Assembly (NCBI GenBank): GCA_003427395.1
Contig: BFEA01000115.1
Location: 259,014-283,762 of the forward strand
Length of the DNA: 24,749 nt
DNA from: Chara braunii
Lineage: Eukaryota; Streptophyta; Charophyceae; Charales; Characeae
Direction: 5' to 3'
The notes under the pieces are model-generated. The model saw only the letters and a list, made by a program, of their open reading frames with translations. It was not told the origin of the DNA and did not search any database. The position numbers and the translations under genes were made by a program. Positions 8,145-17,806 of the stretch are shown here, one piece after another (position 1 is the first letter of the stretch; every line of letters starts with the position of its first letter).

Positions 8145-11135
8145 GTGGTGGACTACCTGGACGGCAAGATGCGGACGCACGTGGCCGACTATTCCAGTGG
8201 ACGGTATGAGTCGCCTTGGTTTTGTTTTATTAAACCAAATGGGAAGCTAAGGTGGGTGCAGGAGTTGCAACGGCTAAATGCGGTGACAGTGCGGGACGCG
8301 AGAGGATTGCCGAACGCGGACGCATTGTCAGAATCGTGCGCAGGGAGGCCTATAATCTCGCTTATAGACCGCTACTCGAGGTATGACCAATTCCCTGTAT
8401 ACCCGCCAGACAGACCTGTAACGGCAATGCACATTCCCAGAGGGCTGATTCATATGAACGTGGCGCCTCAAGGTTGGACGAATGTAGTGGCGATGGTGCA
8501 AAGGCATATAACCAGAGCCATGCACACGTTCAGCCCACATATCACTCAACCCTATATCGATGACCTGGAGGTCAAAGGTCCGAAGGAGAAGGAGGAAGAC
8601 GAAGTGATGCCCGGTGTGCGGCGCTTTGTCTGGAAGCATGTTCAAGACATTGATCAAGTTCTGGGGTTATTGGAAGAACATAACTTGATGGCGGGCGGCC
8701 CCAAGTCGAAACATTGTATGAGGGAGGCCACGATTCTAGGTTTTGTCTGTAATGTGAGTGGGCGAAGATCTGATGTAAAAAAAACAGACAAGATTCTTGA
8801 GTGGCCGGTGCCCTTCCGTTCGATGACGGATGTGAGGAGCTTTCTTGGGACGTGCGAATTTTGGAGGAGCTTCGTGAAAGACTTTGCCACGAAGACGGAG
8901 CATTTAAGGAAGTTGGTGCGTCAGGATCAAGAATGGGTCTGGGGCGAAGACCAGGAAGAGGCGGTCAGTAGGATGAAAGGAGAGTTTAAGGAAGGAGGTT
9001 TGGTATTGGGATCGCCAAACTATGAGGCCACGGAGGAAAGACCATTCGTCATTGAGACGGACGCTGGGCCAACTGCCTTGGGAGGAGTCTTGATTCAGGC
9101 AGATACTGAGGGGAAGGAGAGGTCGCTAAGATTCGAAAGTCGCACCCTCAATACAACTGAGAGGAACTACTTTCAGTTTAAGAAGGAAACGTTGGTGGTA
9201 CTTCATTGCCTAAGGACCTTTCAGAACTATGTTTTTGGCAGGAGGCTCATCCTGAGGGTGGACCCTACTGCACTAGCATGTTCCCTGAAGAATTATACTC
9301 CATCTGACCCAACCGTCGCAAGATGGTTGACCTACATTTGGATGTTTAATTTCGAGCTGGAAATGATTCCTGGGAACAAGAACACAGCAGATGGGTTAAG
9401 CCGCATCAACTGGGATGGATCGGACGAGGAATCGATAGAAGACACGCCGCCAGTTGATGGTTTTTTGGATCAAGAGGAGGACGTCCGCCTGCACATAAAC
9501 GAATGGTCCCTGCGAGTGCCCAGTTGCGTCAGTCACCCCATATGGCTGGCACCAAAGGGGTACGAGCAGAAGGAAGAGTTAGTCCTCAAGCCCTTTCAGG
9601 AGGAGGATCCGTGGGGAAGTAAAGATGTTGGTTGGATGATGAAGTTGGGGTTGGCAGGTACGCACAGTCAGGTGGAGGAACTGAGGGCAATAGAGGAAGG
9701 CCCCACTCAGGTAGAGGAGCATGAGCAGCTAATGGGAGGGATGTACCTGCTCACCAATACGCTCCTGCAAGGAGACTTCGACCGAAAGGGCTCGTTCAGT
9801 CACGAGGAGAATGAGATTCTGGTTCCTGAAAGCCGGGACGACGAATTCGAGGAAGGAGAAATCAAGGAGGCGTTTCGGACGGAGGAGTATGATGGGATCT
9901 ACCAGGAATTGGGGTTGCTCCTATCATGTGAGATGAGGGATAGAGATGCGAGAGCCAAGGCACAGAACATGAGGCACCTCTATGTGGTAAGAGACGGCCA
10001 CTTGTTTATAAAGCGACAGGTCGGGAACCCCAAGAGGATTGTATGTGGAAGAAACCGACAAATTGATATCATAGCGGCCCTACACGATGGTATAGCAGGG
10101 GGGCACAGAGGAGTGGGTGCCACATGCACGAAAATAAGCGAGCTCTACCATTGGGACGGGATGCTGACGATGGTTATTAAATACTGTCGGTCTTGTATAC
10201 CTTGCCAAGAGAGGCCAGCGCAAAGGCCTGGAGAACCCCTACACCCAAGGTTAGAAAGGGAAGTGGGTGCGGTCGTACACCTGGACTTGTTATTCATGCG
10301 AGCAGGGGAGAATGGGTGTAACTACATCTTCGATGCATGGGATAACCTAACTGGATTTGTGGACGGACGAGCTATCCGGACGAAGACTGACCCGGTTTTG
10401 GCAAACTGCATCGAGGAGTATTACCTGCGATACCTTTTTGTCAGGGAGTTCGTGATGGATCGAGGATCAGAGTTTACCTGCAATGAGGTGAGGATGTTGC
10501 TTGCAGGGTATGACGTAGTGGCCAACTATGCTACGGCCGCACACCCTCAAGCGAACGCTCCTGTGGAGAGGGGGCACAGTACCATCACGAATCTCCTGGC
10601 TAAGTGGACAGAGGGCAAGCCTGGTCAGTGGCCAAAGTTCCTACGGGCAGCCTTTTTCGTGGAGAATGTTACCGTAAAGAGGACTACCAAGCACGCGCCA
10701 GCCAAGCTATGGTATGGGAGGCACGCCACCTTTCCAATCGAAAGCTTTATGAAGATGTGGAGGCGCCAAGACCTGGAAGGAAACCTATCCTTCGAAGAAC
10801 TGCTCGATATTCGGGCGCGGCAAGTGGGGGCGACCGAAGAAAGATTGCGAGAGGCCGCTGGTCAGGTAGAAAGGAGTCGCATGGAAGATAAGATGAGGTG
10901 GGACCAGATGCCGCGAGTAAGGAAGGAGCCATTGGCAGTAGGGGATGTCGTATTATTATACGACTCCTCTTTGGAAAACCAATGGTCGAGGAAGCTTGAC
11001 AAGAGATGGTTGGGCCCCTATAGAATATTGCGGTGCGGCGAATTTGGGGCCTATCAGATCGAGGAGTTGGACGTGACACGCTGGCAGGATTGGGTACCAG
11101 GGACCAGGCTGAAGAAGTTCGTGGCCGGGGAATAG
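8145..11135 (+). CDS. pol: Ty3/Gypsy Pol: reverse transcriptase, RNase H, integrase (996 codons open)
   Basis: Pol copies element RNA into DNA and inserts it. Domains in order: RT at about residues 1-245, with the first catalytic Asp near 75 (LID) and the YIDD box at 137-140; RNase H at about 300-425, with Asp306, Glu348, Asp373 and Asp416 (NTADGLSR); integrase at about 640-990. The integrase zinc site is His647, His654, Cys681 and Cys684, its catalytic triad is Asp714, Asp772 and Glu808 with exactly 35 residues between the last two, and it ends with a GPY module at 957-959. The RT-before-integrase order defines Ty3/Gypsy. RT motif A reads LIDRYSRYDQF, with arginine where the family normally has glycine, so activity is doubtful. 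The start at 8145 is only the first ATG after two upstream stops; true translation would come from Gag-Pol. The frame ends with TAG at 11133. Confidence 0.95.
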   Translation: MVDYLDGKMRTHVADYSSGRYESPWFCFIKPNGKLRWVQELQRLNAVTVRDARGLPNADALSESCAGRPIISLIDRYSRYDQFPVYPPDRPVTAMHIPRGLIHMNVAPQGWTNVVAMVQRHITRAMHTFSPHITQPYIDDLEVKGPKEKEEDEVMPGVRRFVWKHVQDIDQVLGLLEEHNLMAGGPKSKHCMREATILGFVCNVSGRRSDVKKTDKILEWPVPFRSMTDVRSFLGTCEFWRSFVKDFATKTEHLRKLVRQDQEWVWGEDQEEAVSRMKGEFKEGGLVLGSPNYEATEERPFVIETDAGPTALGGVLIQADTEGKERSLRFESRTLNTTERNYFQFKKETLVVLHCLRTFQNYVFGRRLILRVDPTALACSLKNYTPSDPTVARWLTYIWMFNFELEMIPGNKNTADGLSRINWDGSDEESIEDTPPVDGFLDQEEDVRLHINEWSLRVPSCVSHPIWLAPKGYEQKEELVLKPFQEEDPWGSKDVGWMMKLGLAGTHSQVEELRAIEEGPTQVEEHEQLMGGMYLLTNTLLQGDFDRKGSFSHEENEILVPESRDDEFEEGEIKEAFRTEEYDGIYQELGLLLSCEMRDRDARAKAQNMRHLYVVRDGHLFIKRQVGNPKRIVCGRNRQIDIIAALHDGIAGGHRGVGATCTKISELYHWDGMLTMVIKYCRSCIPCQERPAQRPGEPLHPRLEREVGAVVHLDLLFMRAGENGCNYIFDAWDNLTGFVDGRAIRTKTDPVLANCIEEYYLRYLFVREFVMDRGSEFTCNEVRMLLAGYDVVANYATAAHPQANAPVERGHSTITNLLAKWTEGKPGQWPKFLRAAFFVENVTVKRTTKHAPAKLWYGRHATFPIESFMKMWRRQDLEGNLSFEELLDIRARQVGATEERLREAAGQVERSRMEDKMRWDQMPRVRKEPLAVGDVVLLYDSSLENQWSRKLDKRWLGPYRILRCGEFGAYQIEELDVTRWQDWVPGTRLKKFVAGE

Positions 11136-11324
11136 GTAAAAGATTCTACCCTTCTCAGAGTAGACTGGTCCTTGAGGTATCGCATGTTATGGTCAAGGCA
11201 GGTGAGGGAGTAGGAAGAGGCATGTGTATTGTCATAAAAACTTGATGAACCGAGGGCTAACCTTGTTGTGTACTTGCTTGCTTTCTCTCGCTTGTTGTGC
11301 AGGTCTAACTTTCCGAAGACAGCC
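11136..11324 (+). promoter_or_regulatory. Pol-ORF2 spacer with conserved splice-acceptor-like site
   Basis: The spacer ends in a pyrimidine-rich stretch and TTGTTGTGCAG (AG at 11301-11302), 22 bases before the ATG of the downstream ORF. Element B has the same arrangement: TGTTGTGCAG with AG at 14328-14329, again 22 bases before its ATG. The bases after the AG (GTCTRACTTT, then CGAAGACA) are also shared. This suggests the downstream ORF is expressed from a spliced RNA. Confidence 0.55.
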
Positions 11325-12401
11325 ATGCAGAGGGGCGGGAGGGGTGCGCGGCCATGACAGAGGCCTCAGGGAGCATCAGGGGGGGATGACTCGCGCAGAC
11401 CGGTTGGGAGGGAGTTTACGCCTATCTTCGACGACGGTAACATAGAGCTTTTTCTGGACTCCTACCAGGCACATACGACATAGGAGGGGTGGTCTACTTT
11501 GGATAGGATACGGCACCTCAGGGGAGTTGGGCGCTTCGAGGAGCCTATTGCGCACATTCGAGAGGAGGCGTTGACATGGCAGGATGTGGAGGCGAGGATG
11601 CAGATGCTGAGGGCTTCGTCGATGGGACTGAATGGATTGCCTATTCGATTGGAGGAAGGCAATGCGGAGGAGTTCATTCTGACCTATGAGCAGTATATGC
11701 GCGACCAGGGGACTGGGCAGGAGGATTGGATGCAGATGCTGCCCCTCTGGACACGGAGGGCGGAGAGGTCGTTGGCGAGGCAGATCCGGGACAGGGCACA
11801 CGACTGGGAGGACTGCCAGGCCATGTTGAGACAGGCATTTCGACGACTGGAGTCCGAGAGGCCGGAGCCCAGGGTGGAGAGACGACAAAGGAGTAAGAGG
11901 CCGCGGGGCCCAGAGGTGAGAGGGACCAATATGACCAGAGGGGGTCGAAAGGCCTTGGCACAGCGAGAGGGGCCAGCGGAGGCCGCCCAGGCGGTGGAGC
12001 CAGTTCAGGCCGCGGGGCCAGCTCAGGTGGCGGAGCTACCCCTTACCTATGGACTCGAGTAGGAGGAGTTTTGCCAAATCACGGGCAGTGATCTACGGGG
12101 CCCGTCGCCGACGTTGCCAGAGGGTGGAGACGCGGTGCCGTTGAGGACGCCGCTCGACAGATTGGAGGCTAGTCTTGATGCGTCCCAGTGGGGGGCGTCA
12201 CAACTGGGAGCGGACCAGAGCGGACCGGCACGGTATGAGCCAGTAGAGGATGAGGCAGAGGAGGAGCCACCTGAGTCGGGGCCTGAGGCGGGGTCTCGCG
12301 AACCCGAGGAGCCGCAGACTGAGGGGGTTATCACTGTTGGGGATGATACCCCTCCTGCTGCAGACTATTACGGTCAAGGGATTGTGCTAATGGTGTGGTG
12401 A
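11325..12401 (+). pseudogene. Gag-like ORF downstream of pol, element A copy (truncated)
   Basis: I do not recognise a named family. The frame from ATG 11325 stays the same for 358 codons but is interrupted by TGA at codon 11 (11355), TAG at codon 53 (11481) and TAG at codon 246 (12060). The first 190 or so codons match the N-terminus of the longer copy at 14352-17177: NIELFLDS, GRFEEPIAHIREEA, NAEEFILTYEQYM, and LPLWTRRAERSLARQIRD followed by DWEDCQAML. The helix-rich pattern with conserved Trp and a W-E-hydrophobic-F segment resembles a capsid domain, hence Gag-like. An acidic proline-rich part follows, and similarity to the longer copy stops near 12350 (VGDDTPPA). The coiled coil and CCHC knuckle of the longer copy are missing. 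Confidence 0.65.
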
Positions 12402-13139
12402 GCTTGCGATTGGAGGGGGTTGAGGGATAAGGGCCTTGGCAGATGATTGAGAGAATGAGGGCAGTGCATTGTGAAAGGTTGAGCATGGCTGTTGGAGTAC
12501 TGCATTACACCAATGAACATGGCCGCGGGGCCGTGGGCCAGTGCGTGGCTGTTGAGGGCACTGTGTAAATTAGCGTTGCACGTACTGTCGTGCCGTTACC
12601 AAGTTACCACTGTTGTAATTGAACTGTGGTTCGGTTGCTGCTGTTGCAATTTGAAGAGTCGCTAGGGAGTCTACAACTGGTGATTGACGTCATTTTGGCC
12701 AAGCCGTAGCTGCGTTTACCGGCCGCCATTGCGGGGCCCTCAGGCGTATCAAGATTTCAAGGCCCTCTCTTGCGAGTCTGAGAGCACCCTTCTTGTATCT
12801 GAGAGTCTCAAAATCATCTCTTCCTACCCTTCTTACTCTAAGTCTAGTCCGCTGGTTCTGAAAGGAAGGCGGCAGGCGGGATTGCAAGCCATAACCCGCG
12901 CCAAGGCCTTGTGGAAGGTTTGCCCCACCGATTGCGGGAGCTCTGCCGAGACTCAGGAGGAGTCCTGGAGGCAGGGAATTGAAAGGTAACCATAGTTTCC
13001 TCTCTATACACCCTGATATAACCCCTACTTGTATGTCTTGCTATGTTTGACCGAGTGTACTGCATGCACCCCTGCTTTGAGTTTAGTTTGACTGACAGGA
13101 CACGACTTAGATTAAATAAAGGAATGTGTGCGCAGTCTC
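12402..13139 (+). other. Non-coding stretch between elements A and B, possibly LTR or leader
   Basis: No gene is seen. An AATAAA lies at 13115-13120, about 20 bases before the repeat shared with the window start. GAAAG/GTAACC near 12985 resembles a 5' splice site. Short imperfect duplications occur, for example CTGTTG(T/C)AATT near 12611 and 12643. It is not similar to the region after element B, so it may be an LTR portion of B or of A; the window gives no second copy to decide. Confidence 0.35.
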
Positions 13140-13376
13140 AGTTTCAGTTTTTGTTGATTGCCTAAAGGCAGATTGTGAACATAAGGGGTTGCATCTTGGG
13201 GAAGGGTGGGTGAAAGCTGGTTTTACTTGAGCCTGGATGGGTCCTATGGGGTCAGACCAGTTCCATAATATTGGACGACCTAACCGCTATGTTTATTTTT
13301 GAGTTTGCATGGAGAGTCAGACCAGTTCCATAAGATTGGACGGTGTGATTGCTCTAAATTGTGAGGGTTTGACTGT
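13140..13376 (+). repeat. Second copy of the leader repeat found at 1-237
   Basis: It aligns gaplessly to 1-237. Two TAAGAT-type hairpins are kept, with the loop at 13266 (here TAATAT) and at 13331. Homology to the window start ends at 13376, where the sequence switches to the segment otherwise found at 4090-4142. Confidence 0.9.
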
Positions 13377-13429
13377 GGCTGAGAGGGTCCCGCGCTGCCA
13401 TGTCCGGTGCCGGACCGATGCGCTCGACA
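13377..13429 (+). repeat. Second copy of the 4090-4142 segment
   Basis: 53 bases with two differences from 4090-4142. Its position, directly between leader and integrase, marks two large internal deletions in element B relative to element A: about 3.85 kb of leader, then gag, protease, RT, RNase H and the front of integrase. Confidence 0.9.
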
Positions 13430-14186
13430 CGGGGTCAGTCTTGGTGAGCTGCATCGAGGAGTATTACCTGCGCTATCCTTTCGTCAGGGAATTTGTAATG
13501 GACAGAGGATCGGAGTTTACCTGTCAGGAGGTGCAAGAGTTGTTACCAAGGTATGGTGTAGCAGCGAACTACACCACGGTCTCTCACCCTCGGGCAAATG
13601 CTCCTGTAGAGAGAGGACATAGGACCATTACGAGTCTCCTGGCTAAGTGGACCGAAGCTAGGCCTAATCAATGGCCAGGATACCTAAGGGCGACGTTCTT
13701 TGTCGAGAACATTACAGTAAAAAGATCCACGAGGCGATGATGTGGTATAGAAGGCACGCCACCTTCCCCATCGAGAGTTTTCTTGAGACATGGAGGCGCC
13801 AGGATCTAGAAGTTAGCCTGTCATTCGAAGAACTGCTCGATATTCGGGCACGACAAATAGGGGCGATAGAAGAAAGGATCCAGGAGGCGTCTGATCAGGT
13901 GGCAAGAAGCCGTATGGATGATAAGGCTCGATGGGATCAGTCTGCGCGGGTGAGGAAAGTACCCTTGGCAGTTGGGGATGTCGTGCTTCTCTACGATTCA
14001 TCGCTGGAGAAGCAGTGGTCCAAGAAACTCGATAAGAGGTGGTTAGGTCCCTACCGGATCGTACGGGTTGGAGACTTCGGAGCATACCAGATTGAAGAGC
14101 GTAATGGGATTGAGTGGAAGGATTGGGTATCTGGAACGCGACTGAAGAAATTTGTGGCGAAAGAAGAGGTAAGAGAGATGACCTGA
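13430..14186 (+). pseudogene. Ty3/Gypsy integrase, C-terminal half only (element B)
   Basis: The readable protein starts within the catalytic core at SCIEEYYLRYPFVREFVMD. It keeps the second catalytic Asp (VMDRGSEF) and the Glu (APVERGH) with 35 residues between, but the zinc domain and the first catalytic Asp are deleted. A small deletion near 13735 shifts the frame; the remainder, from RHATFPIESF through GDVVLLYDSS to the WLGPYRIV module, continues in the next frame and ends with TGA at 14184. It is closely similar along its length to residues 750-995 of the element A integrase. It cannot make a working integrase. Confidence 0.9.
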
Positions 14187-14351
14187 TTGCCTTTAGAATA
14201 GAAGTAATAGGGTGTGTAGGTTAGGTAGGATGCATGCTGTATGAGTGTGGTCTGGTCTGGGCTTGCTTTGATTATCACCTGTTTGCTTACCCCAATGTGT
14301 GCCTGTTGTCTCTTTCGCCTGTTGTGCAGGTCTGACTTTACGAAGACAACC
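14187..14351 (+). promoter_or_regulatory. Integrase-ORF2 spacer with splice-acceptor-like site (element B)
   Basis: It holds a long pyrimidine-rich tract (TTGTCTCTTTCGCCTGTTG) and TGCAG with AG at 14328-14329, 22 bases before ATG 14352. The site and its distance to the ATG are conserved with element A (11301-11302), while the upstream parts of the two spacers differ strongly. Confidence 0.55.
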
Positions 14352-17177
14352 ATGTCGAGAGGAGGGAAGGGGACACGGCTGCCTCGGAGGCCGTTGGGGG
14401 CATCAGGAGGATATGAGCGGCATGGGCCTCGCCATCGAGAGAGTACTCTGGTCTACGATGATGGGGACATCGAGCTATTCCTGGATAGTTTCTGGGAGCA
14501 TGCGAGGCGTATGGGCTGGACCGTGGCCCAGGCAATCGAGAGACTGAGGGGAGAAGGCAGGTTCGAGGAGCCCATTGCCAGGATTCGTAGGAAGGCGACG
14601 ACGGGGCAGGAGGTGGAGACGAGGATGGAGGAGTTGCGACCCTCGCCTGTGGGACCAGATGGCAGGCCGATCCATCTAGAAATCGAAAATGTGGCAGACT
14701 TTATCCCTGCCTTCGAGTGGTTCATGCAGGGGCAGGGTATACCGAGAGATGAGTGGGCGAGGACGTTACCCCTCTAGACCAGAAAGGCGGAGAGGGCACT
14801 GGCTAAGCAGGTCAGAGACATGGCCCGGGACTGGGAGAGTTGCAGGGCACATCTGAGAGAGCCCTTTCGACGACCAGAGCCCCCTCAGCCCAGAGTCGAG
14901 AGGCGTCAGAGGAGTCAGAGGCAGAGGGACCCTAAGCCCACGGAGGCGAGACCGTCTCGAGGAGGACGGAAGGCCCTAGCCAGGAGAGAAGAGGAACCAG
15001 AGCCGGAGCCAGAGGCTGAGGAGCGAGGGGCATACCCTGAGTGTGGGTTGGGACCGGTGAAGTTCCATCGGTTTACCAAGGGTGGATTGAGGAGGTCGCC
15101 AGCACGCACACAAGAGGAGCCGCCAGCATCTAAGGGGCTCTTGAGGGAGTTGGAGACACATTTGGATATCTCTCGGTGGAGGGCGTCGCCTCGGGGTGAG
15201 GAGCATGGAGAGCAGGCGGAGGAGGTACCACGAGAGGAGGTGCGACGAGAGGAGGTACCGCGAGAGGAGGTGCCATGAGAGGAGGTCCCACGAGAGGAGG
15301 AGCCACGAGAGGAGGTGCCACGGGAGGAGGTCCGGGATACTCAGCAAGAGAGAGGGCTGGTCGATGAGGGGAGACGTGCAGGGAAGGAAGTGATAGAGGT
15401 TGGAGAGGACACGCCCCCACAGACGCCAGCGGTGGGTTTGAGACTTGGGGATGCACCAGGGAGCACTCACTAGGCAGGGGAGAGGTCGCAGAGAGAGGAG
15501 ACCCTATTGGCTTCATCAGAAAAGGCCCCTTCGCCAGAAGGGAGAGCAGAAAGGAGGAGAGAGAGGGCAACTTTAAGGAGAGAAGCCTTGACCCTGATTG
15601 ACAGACACCTAGCAGCTTATGCCCTGGAGCACCCAGACCTGGAAGAGCCAGCACCTGCAGAGCCGCGCCAGGAGCCGTGCCAGCCCGAGAAGGAGATGGA
15701 GGCAGAGATCCCGGAGAGGGTCGACCTCCGCACGAGGGAAAGAGCGTCAGTTGGAGAGACAGCAGAGGAAAAGAGGGCGAGAAGAACCAGGAGGATAAAC
15801 GAGATATGGCAAGAGAGGCAGAGGTTAGAGGCAGCGGGGGAGCTTCCAGAGCAGCAGCAGGAGAGGCAGAGATCGGAGGCAGCAGGGACGCTCCCAGGTC
15901 AGACACCCAATGCACTAGCTAGGGCCTCGGAGATCCCTGAGATGTGGAGGGACTTCTGGGAGTAGAGAGGAGAGGAGCTTCCTTCGTCAGTCAGAGCCGG
16001 GTTTGGGGTAGCAAGAAAGGCGGAAGAAAGATTGGATCGAAAAATCAAGTTCCTGGCCAAGACAAGTTTTGACCGACACTTGTTATTGGAGGATGATCTG
16101 GCAGGGAATAAGATAAAGGAAACAAGCCATGGAGTACGCCTGGAGGCTATGGAGATGGAAATCCAGGAACTCAGGGCATTGGTGGTCAGCCAGACAACTA
16201 TCATTCAGAGCCTGAGGCAGCAAGCCCTGGGAAAGGTGGACAAGCCAGAGAGCAGCAGGAAGGGAGAGCAGAGGCAGCCAGGACATGGATTACCAGGACA
16301 GCCATCTGCAGCAGAGCCTCGCCATGAGCCACCTATGGGGAGAGTGATCCTGGAGCCAGAGGAGGCGAGAGCCCAGAGGCAGGCGGAGAGAGAGGCGTTC
16401 GAGTTCAGAGCCCCTACCGAGCTCGCGACGCTGCCAGTGGTGGCGGCAGACCCGGTCGTACCTTTGGCAGTAGAGGAGGGGCGGCCACCATCTAGCAGTG
16501 AGCCGGCTCAAGGCTCAGGAAAGGGATCCATGGGTGTGCTCCTTGAGGCGGTACATACTATGCAGGAGGAGGTGAGTTTGTTTTCACCCGAGCAGAGGAT
16601 AGAGGAGCCTCTTGAGAGAGAGATGGGGATTGAGGCGGAGGGTGCCATTGAGGGCGGGCTCCAGAGGTTGGGCACACCTGAGTATGGACCAGAGGAGATT
16701 GAGAAGCAGCCCATGGCACTGCCAGGAGAGACACTCGAGAGGAGACCTCAAAGGTTGGACACGCCTGAGTACGTCCCATCGACATAGGATTTGAGGAATA
16801 GACTGGGATCTTGGGTTACTGGATTTGGGTCTGGGGAACCGGTTCCTGGTATAGAGCAGTAGGAGGTCGTTAGTACCGCAACTCCTCGATCAGAGCAGCA
16901 GGGGGTTGTCAATACCTTAGTGGAATCTCCTTCATCGCCACCTCCTCAGCCCAGGAAGAAGAAGTTCAAGAGGAAGGTGGATCAGCTATGTTTCTACTGC
17001 AAGAGGGACGTGCATCATACTCTGGACTGTCTCGAGTTCCTTGAGGATAAGGCAGAAGGGAAGGTCTCAGAGGCAGGGGGTAAGATGTATGATAGACAGG
17101 GTAGGATAGTAGAGAAGTCCGCAGATGGACTTAGGGCTCAGTTATATAGGCAAAACCAGGAGGGGTTGAGGAGGTAG
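14352..17177 (+). pseudogene. Long Gag-like ORF downstream of integrase, with CCHC knuckle (element B)
   Basis: The frame from ATG 14352 runs 941 codons in one register with six nonsense codons and no frameshift: TAG at codon 142, TGA at 309, TAG at 374, 538, 812 and 837. Layout: capsid-like N-terminus, codons 30-180 (DIELFLDSFWEHARRMGW, GRFEEPIARIRR, DFIPAFEWFM, then DWESCRAHL); arginine-rich part; glutamate-rich EEVPR repeats (290-329); charged helices; a likely coiled coil at about 600-625 (MEMEIQELRALV); a proline/glutamate-rich part; and a CCHC knuckle at codons 880-893 (CFYC, H888, C893), preceded by a lysine-rich patch. Capsid-like region plus knuckle make it Gag-like, but it lies 3' of integrase, where retroviral-type elements keep env-like or accessory genes. 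No signal peptide or membrane segment is evident, so it is not Env. Function unknown. Confidence 0.75.
15219..15338 (+). repeat. 15-bp minisatellite encoding EEVPR repeats
   Basis: Eight back-to-back 15-base units of the type GAGGAGGTACCACGA, with substitutions in the second half. They keep the reading frame of the Gag-like ORF and encode a five-residue repeat. One unit carries CGA changed to TGA, which is the nonsense codon at 15276. Confidence 0.9.
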
Positions 17178-17806
17178 GGCCGGTTTGTCTATGTAAGTGG
17201 GCGAGTATCTTGTGAGGCATCAGCTTAGGTTCTGTGTGATACCCTCTTAGACCTAGATCTGAACTCTAGTGTTCCTACTGAGATGGGGTCTTGAGGGTCA
17301 GGGTGATTTAGATGAGGCATGTACATATTTAGGTGGCCTACGCACTAGCTTTGAGAGACAGATCTGACATGTATTTTAGGGATAATTGTTAAGGTGAGTT
17401 TGGTGTGGCTTGAGTTGAATGAGCTATGATTTGGAGACATTTTCTGTGTGAGACATTTTTTTTCTCTGAGTGTATATTATGATGAGGTTTTATTTCAGAG
17501 ACCATTCTTATATGTGACGATCACTTGTCTCTCTCACATGTGTGGTTGTACTCTGATGAATTATGAGTTTGTGTGGATAATGTGTGAAAAACATCTTATG
17601 TGTCATGAGTACTGTAAATATCATTGTAAGCAAAACTGTCTACTCCTCGGTATACTTGTGCGACCTGCCCACGGGCAGCTGATGAGGCAGAGTATAAGGG
17701 GAGAAAGTGCAATCCATCTGTGAAAGGTTGTGAGAATTTTGAAGATTTCTGAGCCCTTGAGGCTCAAAATGCTTACCATGTTGATTATTGATTGCTTAAG
17801 TCGTGA
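17178..17806. other. Non-coding stretch after element B ORF, no gene seen
   Basis: T- and G-rich sequence with short open frames only, including 91 codons at 17448-17723 that resemble nothing known to me. A perfect small stem, GAGCC/GGCTC, lies at 17751-17765. It is probably the 3' untranslated or LTR part of element B. Confidence 0.5.

Noticed and set aside
14352-17177. Alternative genetic code with TAG read as glutamine
   Set aside because: TGA also interrupts frames, TAA does not, and the TAG at 14775 aligns with tryptophan in the other copy. Deamination explains all cases.
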